Assembly (NCBI GenBank): GCA_039621445.1
Contig: CP154954.1
Location: 39,269,816-39,333,815 of the forward strand
Reading direction: 5' to 3'
DNA length: 64,000 bases
From: Euglena gracilis
Lineage: Eukaryota > Euglenida > Euglenophyceae > Euglenales
The translations under genes were made by a program, and so were the position numbers. Below, piece after piece: positions 40,420 to 49,889 of this stretch. Numbering within the stretch: the stretch's first letter is position 1; every line of letters begins with the position of its first letter. Under the pieces are notes generated by a model that saw nothing but the letters and a program-made list of their open reading frames with translations, was not told the DNA's origin and searched no databases.

Positions 40420-43400
40420 AGTAATTACGGTGTCGAGTAGTCGCCCAGCTGCACCAATACCCCGTTTTCCACCAGATGTATCGCTTTCAGATACATCTGT
40501 ACACCCCCCAGCAGCTACAAAAGCGCATTCCAACTTTTACACACACCCCCACCAGACCAACATGCGCGACCAGGACCACTACTCCGACACTTCCTTCCAA
40601 TGTGTGCACTGTAGGAGAATTTCCGCCCAGCCAGATTTCGATTGTGGATGTTTAGTCCAAACGCCAACACTAATACCGATTTCGCGTACCCATACACTTG
40701 GTTGCGGATCGCAATGCGCGACCGTACATCAAGTGCTACAACAACGAGGTATTGCCTTGTTGTTTGGGACCGCGAAATCCGTGTCACACACCTCCACCAC
40801 CTCCATCTGGCATGTTATGGCCTGGGTATGCACCCATCCAACCCATCATTCCTTGGGAATGCCCCTTGGGAGTGTGGATGACACACCCTTGGCCTATGTT
40901 TGCGGTTCCCTGAATTGCGTTACCGCTCTTCAACCCGCAAACCAGGTCGATACATACGCGATACGCGTATGGAACGCATTTAATTTTGGTCAATACCGTA
41001 TTTTGGAGGAATGGTTCTCCAAAATCGCGGCTTTGGCTGATTCCTTCGATTTGTCGTTGGAAATTGATGCGTTTTCATCACAAGCGCATGCACGCTTTTC
41101 GCGACATTGGTCGCGACACTCCAATGCATTCCTTAAATTTTGGGGTGATACGGTGCTTTGGTTGAACCCTCCCCCAAAACTTCTTCCGGATGTGGTGGAG
41201 AAAATCCTCCGCGATGAAGCGCGAGGATCTCTCCTCATACCCGTCAATCCGAATGCGCATTGGTTTCATCAACTATCCTATGTCTGTTTTCATTGGTGGG
41301 ATTTACCCGCTGATGTACCACTATTCGAGGACTTTTGTGGTATATTTTTACCACCTGTTAAAGAAATCATTTTTCGCGTTTGTTTCTTTGACACATTCGG
41401 TATATCCGATTTGCGTGTGCCAAGATACCTTGGTACCAATGGGGATGCCACACCCTCAACGCAGATTTCTGGCGGTTATTGAGAGTGCGGACCAACACCC
41501 CAAGTCTGCTGACTATTGTTCGCGTTTTACTCGCGAATTCCATGGTGTACTGGATAACCCAGTTTACGCCTGCGACATCGACCCCGCGATTCGCGTTCTG
41601 TTCGGTGTTTGCAAAATCGAGCTCAAGGATGGCGCTAAGCCCATGCACGGGAAATTCTTCCGTTGTTCGGTTAAACGCGAACAAGCTCTCAACGAGATGA
41701 TTGAGAAGCTCATCCAGCGGAAGTGGATTATCCCTTCCAAGAGCGAATGGACATCACAAGCTTTTGTAGTGCCCAAACCCGCTGACCAGTCTGGTCAGAA
41801 GAAGTGGAGACTGGTGCTGGATTACCGGTACCTGAACTCCCAAACGAAGGATGACCCCTTCCCGTTACTGCTGATCGAGGATTTGATCACCAAACAATCG
41901 GATAACAGGTTGTGGTCAATCTTTGATCTAGAAGACGGTTTTCATCAGATGCATTTGCACCCGATTCACAACCGTACACGGCATTCGTGACATCCAAGGG
42001 TGTGTGCCAATGGACGGTACTCCCTATGGGTGTTAAGAATGGCCCAGCCATGTTTCAACGCATGATCCAGTGGGTTTTGCGCGATTTACCGTTCGCTCTG
42101 GTGTACATCGATGATGTACTGGTGGGAACCCAACCGCCATCCGCGAAATCGGGCAAGGATATCCTCGAACCGCATTATCGCGATGTGCGGGCGGTATTAT
42201 CCGCGTTCAAAAAGCAATGTGCTTTTTGTGAAGGGTTCCAAAATGCACCTGTTTCGCAAAATTGTTGAGTTTTGCGGGCATATCCTGAGCAACGGGCAGC
42301 GTCAAGCCGCACCCAGCAAGATGGAGGCCACTAAGAAATGGACTCCTGAGGTCACTAAGACCTTAACGCATTTAAAGGGATTTTTGGGATTAGCCCAATA
42401 CTACGCGATTTACATCTAAGATTTCGCGAAAATCGCGGTACCCCTAACCCGACAACTCAAAAATCGGACACCCGATAACGCAAAAGTCATTTGGGATGAC
42501 CAAATGCGCGAGGCCTTGAATAAAATCAAGGACTTGCTCCTCGAGAACGTGGTTCTCGATATCGCGGATCCATACAAACCGTATGTCCTGGAGGTCGACA
42601 GCAGCGATTACGCTGTTGGCGGGGTTCTTAGACAGCATAATGTGGCGAATGAACTCCGACCTCTGGCTTTCTTTAGCAGGAAGCTACACGGCGACAACAG
42701 CAAAGGACAGGTTAAACGGAGCGTTCGCGAAAAGGAGACATACGCCATTGTGCTTATTCTCCAGAAATTCCGCAGCTGGATAGCCAGCAGCCTGGTCCAG
42801 ATACTGGTGTTGACGGATCATGAGAGCCTTCAACACTGGTATACCGAGGACCTGAACAAGGCCATGTCATCAGTTGGCAGACGATGCCGATGGCATGAGT
42901 TCTTGAGCCAGTTTAACCTGGTGGTATTTTATACCCCAGGTCATACGCAAAAAGTGGCGGATCCTCTCAGCCGAGCCCCCTGGTATTATCCTGGGAACCC
43001 GGATGAGGGTGATGCGACTTTTCATGGCAGCCATGGGGCTGACCAGTTCGCACGTCGATCCGACGCTGTGGACAACATGCTCGACTCACTACCCGTTTCC
43101 CGGGTGTATCGCAGCATTGCCATTTCACCATTGCGTGGAAGGCGCCGGCGTGGACGCACTGCCGGACCCCGTCGCATTACGCGTACGGAAACTCCTACCC
43201 CCCTATTTTTCCGCGAATGGGATTATTCGCGTGACCTTGTATATAGTACCATTGTGAATAGACTCCGTAATAGTGAGTCCATAGAGAATTACTCTCTATC
43301 ACCATTGCGACCTATCTTCCGGCATGCTTCTGGTTATAAATATTGTATACCCCAAGACCTGGTTGATGATGTGATTTTGAGCTATCACAACCATGGTCAC

Positions 43401-44673
43401 CCTGGGGCCCTGAAACTTCTTTCACTGGTGGGTCGCAGATATTGCACAACCCTGAGTGAAAAAGATTTATATTCGCGCTGTTTGCGAATTTCGCAGCGGT
43501 GCCCAATTTGTCAGGCTGTGAAACCGCGCAGAGGTACCCCCCCTGGTACGATGGATTCTTTCCCCGTACCACCGGACATTTTTACGTCCCTCTGCATGGA
43601 TTTTCTCGAACTCGAACCTTGCAAAGGATCAGATGACAAAATTTACGATTACGTTTTTGTTGTCGTCTGTCGGCTGAGTGGGTACATAGTAGCCATTCCA
43701 TGCCGGAAAGCAGGGTTGACAGCCCAAATTTTGGCATCCATATTCCTGAAAAAATGTATCTGCTTAATGGGTTTACCGAACGAAATAGTGAGTGATCAAG
43801 ATCACTTGATCTCGTCGCGGTTTTTCACGACTTTGTGCGGTTTACTCGGTATTGAGCAGCATTTGTCCATTATATACCGCCCGAAAGGCAACGGTGGAGC
43901 TGAGGCAGCCGTGAAATCTGTTGTCAATATGCTACGCCTTTCACTGGCTGACTCGGGTAAGAATTGGATATCCATTCTTCATTGGTGTTTATTTTACATC
44001 AATACCTTGCCAGGGGTGGTATTACCACACTCACCGTATAAAATTCTTTTCGGACGAGACCCTCCGGCCATAGGGGATATCCCCTCGGAGAGACCCGCCC
44101 GAAGTAGTGTTAGCTGTGAAACGTGGTTTGCAGAAGTGGAATCAAATCCGCTCTGCAGTTCAATCACTTATCACAGAAATTCATTCCAACAAACGGAAAT
44201 CGTTTTTACAAAATTTCAACACACCTGTGTATAGTCCAGGTGACCGCGTGTGGGTACGGAATAACCGCACCCGCATGCAATCTTCCAAGCTACATCCTCT
44301 TTGGCTCGTCCCATGCGAAATTTTGAACAGGTTAGGAAGTAGCGGGCGATGTAAAGTTGCCTTGCCCAACGGGATTGAGGACGTCCATATGGACGATTTC
44401 AAACCGTACCTAAGCCCCCCAGACGGAAAAGCTATCCCCTGCTTATATTTCAAGCCCCGTTCCAGATTACCTGAAACGGACGACTTTGTGGTTGATAAGA
44501 TAATAGACCACAAGGTCAACAGGGGTGTGCACTACTGGAAAGTTCGCTGGAAGGGGTATGGGCCAGAGGAGGACACTTGGGAGCCAGCATCCAGTTTTGT
44601 TGGATACGTCCAACAGGATTGGAAGCTGTGGAACAAGCGCAATAACATAGACATAAACATAAACACTTTCTGA
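40331..44673 (+). pseudogene. pol: Pol of copy 2B: NPPP domain, RT, RNase H, integrase, chromodomain
   Basis: The frame opens inside the protease gene. Order: Cys-rich segment (FQCVHCRRIS), NPPP domain (LWLNPPPKLLPDVV near 41155), RT (RLVLDYRYLN... YIDD at 42104-42115), RNase H (LEVDSSDYAVGG near 42588), integrase (HNHGH, CPIC, CMDFLELEP, SDQDHL, NGGAEAAV) and chromodomain ([17 protein letters not shown] near 44540). One-base indels relative to 2A lie near 41470, 41963 and 42215, with a TAA at 42417. A +1 shift near 44060-44105, between integrase core and tail, is shared with 2A. Confidence 0.87.
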
Positions 44674-44784
44674 AACGATTTCGTTTTGGAGAATGTGTGT
44701 GTTTTATGTGAATGTTCCGCGTTTATACCCCCCCCCTGCACTGCATCTTCTGTCTTTCTCACACAGTTTTTGATAAGGATAGAA

Positions 44785-44800
44785 GCATCTTCTTTTTCAG
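44785..44800 (+). promoter_or_regulatory. Candidate splice acceptor before the unknown gene
   Basis: A pyrimidine tract ending in AG (CATCTTCTTTTTCAG) lies 66 bp upstream of the ATG at 44867. In dinoflagellates mRNAs receive a spliced leader at such acceptors. Sequence-only evidence; no leader or branch site can be confirmed. Confidence 0.3.
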
Positions 44801-44866
44801 TGCCTAGCACTCAAAGCGACTGACAACAAGGTTATCCTTCGTTGTCGTCGTCGTTCGGGGAGCATC

Positions 44867-46903
44867 ATGCTGCCTGGGCGCGGACCAGGACCAGGTCCAC
44901 CATGGCCGCAGCCTCCGGGCGCACCATACTCCCAGTACCCTGAGTATGGTGAGGTCCCGATTCCGGGTGCCCCACATGCTGAAAGGGGTCCAGCCCCGGT
45001 ATTCGCCGCGGCTACCAGCAGCCGGTCCGCATATGCGGTACCAGATCCATCAGCCGTCCAGCAGCCGGCACCCCAGCCACCAGTGCAGCGCAGATTGCGG
45101 CTGCCCCTGTATGCGGGAGAGATGATCTTCCACACTACGGAGACGTTGGAGCGGGCGATGCGTATGTGCGCACGCCCTCCAACGGAGCCCTTTATGCAAG
45201 CCCTTTGGGATGCATACTGCGCTCAGTTGTTGGTGGTAGCCAACACCCCTGTGGCTCAGTGGTGTCCCTGTGGTCAGGCCCTGATGACAGGGAGACGGTA
45301 TTTCTCGTCGGCATCCGATTCCGGATTTGAGCCTGGCGAGACCGGGATGGACCTGGGCGTGTATGTGCCGCCCATGCTGCAAACGCAGACGCCGGTGGGA
45401 TACCACACCGTGCACATGCGTGAGCACACGCCCCCACCGGTAGGTGAGGCTGTGCATGTCCCACCTGGGATGACGAGAATATTTGCTCGCCCGCCCTCGC
45501 CGCAGCGAACGCCGCTGCGCGAGCCGCCAGCGGAGCAATTTGCCTCGCAGTACGCGACGCACGCGGACTACCCACGTGGCGCACACGTACTCCCAGCCGG
45601 ACAGTTGGACGTGCCCCCTGAGGCATACGTCCAACACATGTTCACGCACCGGATGCCACAGGCATCACCGGTCGCCCCTGCCCCTGGCGTTGAGCCACGG
45701 CGGCAGGTGGAGCCCATAGTGGTGGAGGATGAACCTCTCCACCGTGCGGCAACCCGACCGCCCAGTGCACCTCCTGTCCAAACCGGGGATGTCCCGCGTC
45801 GGCAGGAGGCTCCCTACTACCACATGGCACCTCCGGGAACCGAGCAGGATGAACTTGCTCGGCATTTCCTGCAGGAGCCAGTATTCGCGTCTGAAGAGCA
45901 CCGGGCGAGGTATTATTCTTCGCTGGCTGCCCTTCAGGGCCGTGGATACACCCCATACCATCCGTACCAACCGCAGCTGCGGGTGGCAACCCCGGTATTA
46001 CCCGGTGAGCCCCCGGCAGGAGCGGCAGGATTACCTGCCACCCTGAAGCGCCATAGGGCTACGGAGGACCTTACCCCACAGCCCAGGCGACCCAGCCCAA
46101 GGGACGCGGAAGGCGGTTCGGCAATGCAGGTGGAAGCCAGCCAGGATACCCTGGCTAGACAACCACCGGCAGAGGCACAGGCAGCGATGAGCCGTCCTGC
46201 TGACGCCATGCCACCGCCGATCCCTCCGGTATGGAAGGAGCTGCGACCCCCTACGCCGAAACCAAGCCCACGCCAGGCTCCTAGCCAGCGCCCAGCCACG
46301 CCATCACCGCGACGTGCAGCGGAACGGCAAGGCCCCTCCCCAGAGAAGGAATGGGAAGGTACCGAACCGACTGCTGCCGCACCGAGCGCCCGACCCGCTG
46401 GTATTTACCAGACGGGGAAGGACAAAGGTACGGCTGAGGGCAAAGGCAAGGGAGAAGGCAAAGGCGTGGCTGGCAAAGGCAAAGGTGAGGGCAAGGGTAA
46501 GGGTACAGCCCGTGAGCAGGAGGAAGAACCAGCAGAAGTCCTCTCGGACTTTGAGCATATGCTCAGGTTCAAGGAGGAGCTGGAAGACGAAGGCTGGCGA
46601 ATGCAGCATGATTACCATGTTGCAGGAAACCGCCCCGTCACTCCTCCAGAGACAGTCATCGATGTGGTATTACACCACACCGAGAACAGAGTCAGACTAT
46701 TCCATTACGGAATAGATCTGTACGCCTTCGAAGGTGAAGGTGGCAGACCTTTTCTGGATGCCCAGCCGGGCTTTTGGAGCTATGGTTTTGGCTGGGATAC
46801 CCCTGCCAGAACTGGGGTCTCTTCAGCAACTCCACTGGTCGCAGTTATCTGCACCAGTTGGGACTGGCGTTCCGGGACCAGCAGGTGTTGGCCCGGATGC
46901 TGA
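44867..46903 (+). CDS. Unrecognised Pro-rich protein with Lys-Gly repeats
   Basis: 678 residues from the ATG at 44867. Residues 1-75 are Pro-rich; about 80-125 look globular (LPLYAGEMIF, TTETLERAMRM, FMQALWDAYCAQLL); then a long Pro/Ala/Arg-rich disordered part to about 520; then GKGKGEGKG-type repeats at about 525-555; then a second globular stretch (LRFKEELEDEGW, VIDVVLHHTENRVRLFHYG). The Lys-Gly segment resembles the Gag tail of family 1, so a retroelement Gag or LINE ORF1 is possible, but no diagnostic domain is seen. The last 35 residues look out of frame: the better protein continues in another phase at 46774. GC-rich, unlike the upstream 2B element. Function unknown. Confidence 0.6.
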   Translation: MLPGRGPGPGPPWPQPPGAPYSQYPEYGEVPIPGAPHAERGPAPVFAAATSSRSAYAVPDPSAVQQPAPQPPVQRRLRLPLYAGEMIFHTTETLERAMRMCARPPTEPFMQALWDAYCAQLLVVANTPVAQWCPCGQALMTGRRYFSSASDSGFEPGETGMDLGVYVPPMLQTQTPVGYHTVHMREHTPPPVGEAVHVPPGMTRIFARPPSPQRTPLREPPAEQFASQYATHADYPRGAHVLPAGQLDVPPEAYVQHMFTHRMPQASPVAPAPGVEPRRQVEPIVVEDEPLHRAATRPPSAPPVQTGDVPRRQEAPYYHMAPPGTEQDELARHFLQEPVFASEEHRARYYSSLAALQGRGYTPYHPYQPQLRVATPVLPGEPPAGAAGLPATLKRHRATEDLTPQPRRPSPRDAEGGSAMQVEASQDTLARQPPAEAQAAMSRPADAMPPPIPPVWKELRPPTPKPSPRQAPSQRPATPSPRRAAERQGPSPEKEWEGTEPTAAAPSARPAGIYQTGKDKGTAEGKGKGEGKGVAGKGKGEGKGKGTAREQEEEPAEVLSDFEHMLRFKEELEDEGWRMQHDYHVAGNRPVTPPETVIDVVLHHTENRVRLFHYGIDLYAFEGEGGRPFLDAQPGFWSYGFGWDTPARTGVSSATPLVAVICTSWDWRSGTSRCWPGC

Positions 46904-47108
46904 AGGCCTACTTCGAATGTATCCATTCAGTAGGACCCCTCGGAGTCCAGTGGAGATACTTCCCACTGCACCCCGAAGTAGGACGCCTGATTGAGGTGTT
47001 GTGGTGGAACAACCTCCAGGTGCGGCTGGTGAGCCATTACGGCTCAACCTTCCGCGTTCAGCGCGTTTCCCTGGCTTACCCACAGAGGTATGACCTCTGT
47101 TGTAATAA
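46774..47108 (+). pseudogene. Continuation of the 44867 gene after a frameshift
   Basis: This phase reads WFWLGYPCQNWGLF, YLHQLGLAFRDQQVL, MLKAYFECIHSVG, FPLHPEVGRLIEVLWWNN, which is protein-like, while the original phase becomes random and stops at 46903. Phase changes again near 47090. Two one-base errors, decay or small introns could explain it. Confidence 0.45.
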
Positions 47109-47551
47109 ATGGCAGGAGGGAATTCACTGTCGACTTCTGGGGATTCGGCGTGCGTGGAAGCCCTCCACCGCCTCGGGATAACCCGGGCCTGGAGATGGGA
47201 CGCCGCATGCTTATGCATGTGTGCCGCGACGCCCCGGATGTCCAGGGCAGAAGTCGCCGCGTCCACAAGCAGCGTATTCTTATGCTGCAGCAGTTCTGGT
47301 GGCGAGCCTGGACCACCTACGTCATGGAGGTGTATATACGTCTCCGTGACCCCCAGGACGATGGACCAGGTATGGAAAGTCTGCCACCAGACTACGGCGA
47401 CCCCGTTGAGGGACCTCGTCGTCGTCGGGTCATCGCCGACCTGCGCCCCAACTGGCACCTGGCCGGTATCGACCTGGAAGAACTTTTGCGGCGACATTTC
47501 CGGAAGGGGAAAAAAATGGTTAGAAATGCGCATTCTTTGTGTCTGTTTTAG
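47090..47551 (+). CDS. C-terminal part of the 44867 gene
   Basis: Same phase as 44867-46903. Reads TVDFWGFGVRG, then a basic, Trp-rich segment (ILMLQQFWWRAWTTYVMEVYIRLRD) and a charged end (LRPNWHLAGIDLEELLRRHF). The last 15 codons fall inside a dispersed repeat that recurs at 57236, so the natural stop may have been replaced. Not recognised. Confidence 0.45.
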   Translation: MTSVVINGRREFTVDFWGFGVRGSPPPPRDNPGLEMGRRMLMHVCRDAPDVQGRSRRVHKQRILMLQQFWWRAWTTYVMEVYIRLRDPQDDGPGMESLPPDYGDPVEGPRRRRVIADLRPNWHLAGIDLEELLRRHFRKGKKMVRNAHSLCLF

Positions 47552-47775
47552 AGAAGAATCAAAACACTGTTGAACAGTTTTGGTCTGTCGTCCGGCCTTT
47601 TGACAATTCATATGATCCCTCCCCCCTCCATCTTTGGAGGCAGGTGGGGGGGTGTTGGACTCCCCCTCGGCTTCCCATACATCCCTGCCGCACCCACGGT
47701 TCTTCCCCGAGAAGGTGTGGCAATGCTGTTATGCTGTCAAGAGCTCTAATTTGATTGGGCGGGGTGGGAGGGGGT
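47507..47775 (+). repeat. Dispersed repeat, copy 1 (about 265 bp)
   Basis: Matches 57236-57498 at roughly 85 percent by eye, starting GGGAAAAAAATGGTT and including CCGGCCTTTTGACA, CTTCCCATACATCCCTG, CCACGGTTCTTCCCCGAGAA and TGCTGTTATGCTGTCAAGAG. Same orientation; the two copies flank the LINE region. Confidence 0.85.
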
Positions 47776-48435
47776 TGAATCCCAGCTTGCCAGCCCCATT
47801 GCTGGGTCTGCTTTTTTGCGGCGGAGGACTGACTGGTTTTTTATCTCCAAAGTGATTCTTTGTTGTTTTGCCCAGTCAGGAGTGCTTTTAGTCTTGGACC
47901 CTGAGTGTGGGGGGGTAGGGTGGGTGGTTGGGTCTGGCCAACCGCCCCCCCGGGATATATTTTTCGGCGCCGAAGGCAGGAGCCTTTTTTTTTAGGATTT
48001 TCTTTATTTTTTGGTCAATTTCATGGAAAAGTGTGTGGGGCCCATGGGGGGGACCCCCCGGTCTTAGTCCCCCCGTGTGTGAATTTCTGTTTTATTTGGA
48101 ACAGTGGAAGTGAACATGTGTGTGGGGAGGGGGGAGGGGAAATGTGTGCAAGTTTGTCGAAAATTTTTTTCCCGTTGCCAGGTGCTGAAGGCATTGGACA
48201 CTGTGGTCGAAAAATAATCTTCATGCAGGTGGGCTTTGCACAAGGTATGTCTCCAAATAAATAGATCCCGTTCCTGCAGCCATTTTCAGCCGGTCTTTGT
48301 TGTTGGTTGGCAGACAACGTTAGGAGAGAAGGGTGAGCTGGGGCTCTCTAGGGCCAGAATGATTTTCAAAAAAAGTGGCTGATTGTTCATTTTTGAAAAT
48401 CAATAGTGTTCGTCAGCGCCAGCATGGTAGCGTGC
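47776..48435. other. Noncoding interval before the LINE
   Basis: No gene supported. T/G-rich with G and C runs; short frames in all phases look random. Confidence 0.6.
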
Positions 48436-48457
48436 ACGTGGGGGTGGGGGTGGGGGT
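48436..48457. repeat. LINE target site duplication, left copy, plus G5T tract
   Basis: ACGT(GGGGGT)3 at 48436-48457, repeated exactly at 56468-56489 on the other side of the LINE. On the left, G-rich units continue to about 48472, which may be the microsatellite tail of the LINE (CCCCCA units on the minus strand). Confidence 0.6.
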
Positions 48458-48568
48458 GGGGGTGGGGGGGGGTTCGGTCGGAGCGGTGAGGGGGACCTCA
48501 CCGCGGGGCGCTGTCTAGGCCGTGATGACCGTGATCACCACGATGCCAAGCGCCCCATCCCTTTTCCA

Positions 48569-49889
48569 TCAGGTCGGTGGACCCTCAGCCGCTCGCCCAT
48601 GACGGGGTAGCGGTGCCCTCGCAGGTTGCCGCCAACAGTCCAAGGTGGACTGACGCTTTGGTGGGGGCACATCCGCCTCGGCGTCCGGAGACCGCGCCCT
48701 GGTTGACGACCTCGGCAGGGCGGGGGGCTTGGCTGACGCTGCTCGTGCCGGAGGGGCCGTCCGCCGTCTCTTCACTGGAGCCAGGTCCTCCACCGCTCGA
48801 GCCCGCCGGTGATCCGCCTCCTCCGGCGGCGCCGAGACGCGCAAATACGACAGATACTCCTTCCACCGTTGCTGGAACAGCTCGTACCAGGCAGCTGGCT
48901 CCCCGGGGGCGGGCGTCACGATCTGCACCGGCCAGCGCTGGTTGTGGCTGTCCCGCAGGCCCGGTCCCAAAGCGCCGACCACATCTCGGGGGATCATGTA
49001 ATCCCGCAGCTCGTCGTCCAGGCCCACCTGGCGACGCAGGCGTCGGGTGAAGCCCAAGACCAGCGCGGACTCCGAGCTGCCCGCGGTGGACGGGAAGGGC
49101 ATGCCCTTGTCCACCTCCCACAACAGAAGGAGCGCTTTGCTCGGCAACCCCTGCTCCACCGCCGCCGCCCGCAGGTGGGGGTGATACCGCAGCCAAGCAG
49201 CAAGGCCTGCGTCCACCTCCTCGATGGTTGCCGCTGGTCGGGGTACCGGACGGGCAGCTAGTTCGCGTTCAGCCCGCTGGCGCCATCGGTCCGCATCCCA
49301 ATGCATGCTGGGGGTGCGGTTATACAGCCACCAAACCGCCACCCAAGGAGTGCCGCTGGAGGGGGGGGCTCAGGTCCGCGGCGCCCACCAGATTGGCCAA
49401 CGCCTTGGCGAAGCCGGACAGGCGGTGAGCTGGCAAGGAGCCAGGTGTCGTGGTGTAGTGCTCCCCCACCAACTCCTCAAAGAGATCCAGAAAAACCTCC
49501 GACCGGCAGCCGCGGCTGGCAGGGAAGACCACCGTATGCTCCCGCAGCAGCACGACCAAGCGGGACTGCAGCCACCGACGGCGGAAGCTTCCACACCGTG
49601 GGGGCCCGCGGGGGGCCTGCAGGGGGCGGCGGAGCAGGGTGCTGCTGTCGCTGCCGCAGCTCCAGGGACCGCAGCTCGGGGACGCTGAGACGCAGCCCCG
49701 GGGGGAGTGCGTAGGAGGGACTGCTTGCTGCTGGCGTCGTCGACAGGTCCGCGTCGTCAGCAGGGGGTCGGTCAGAGGGCGCTGCTGCCACCACAGGGGA
49801 GGTGGCGATGAGCTCACCGCGACGGCGGAGGAGTTCAGCCGTGCGCTCAGCCAGGGCCATGTGCAGCGCCAGCATGAACCGTGCCGCAT
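48569..49889 (-). pseudogene. LINE ORF2 C-terminal extension
   Basis: Two frames. 49889 to about 49350 gives VVFPASRGCRSEVFLDLFEELV and LSGFAKALANLVGAADL; 49342-48569 gives VWWLYNRTPSMHWDADRWRQRAERELAARP, LLWEVDKGMPFPS, YELFQQRWKEYLSYLRV and a basic tail. They join at a C homopolymer near 49363, a likely indel. The stretch follows RT/RNase H without an intervening start, so it is probably the end of ORF2; no known domain recognised. Confidence 0.5.

Larger units (their letters stand above)
34899..44727 (+). mobile_element. Family 2 chromovirus copy 2B
   Basis: 5' LTR, three primer binding sites, gag, protease, pol with NPPP domain, RT, RNase H, integrase and chromodomain. It lacks a 3' LTR: family sequence ends at TTTATACCCCCC near 44727, as in copy 2A. 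Gag carries five in-frame stops; pol carries several one-base indels relative to 2A. It is not autonomous. Confidence 0.9.
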
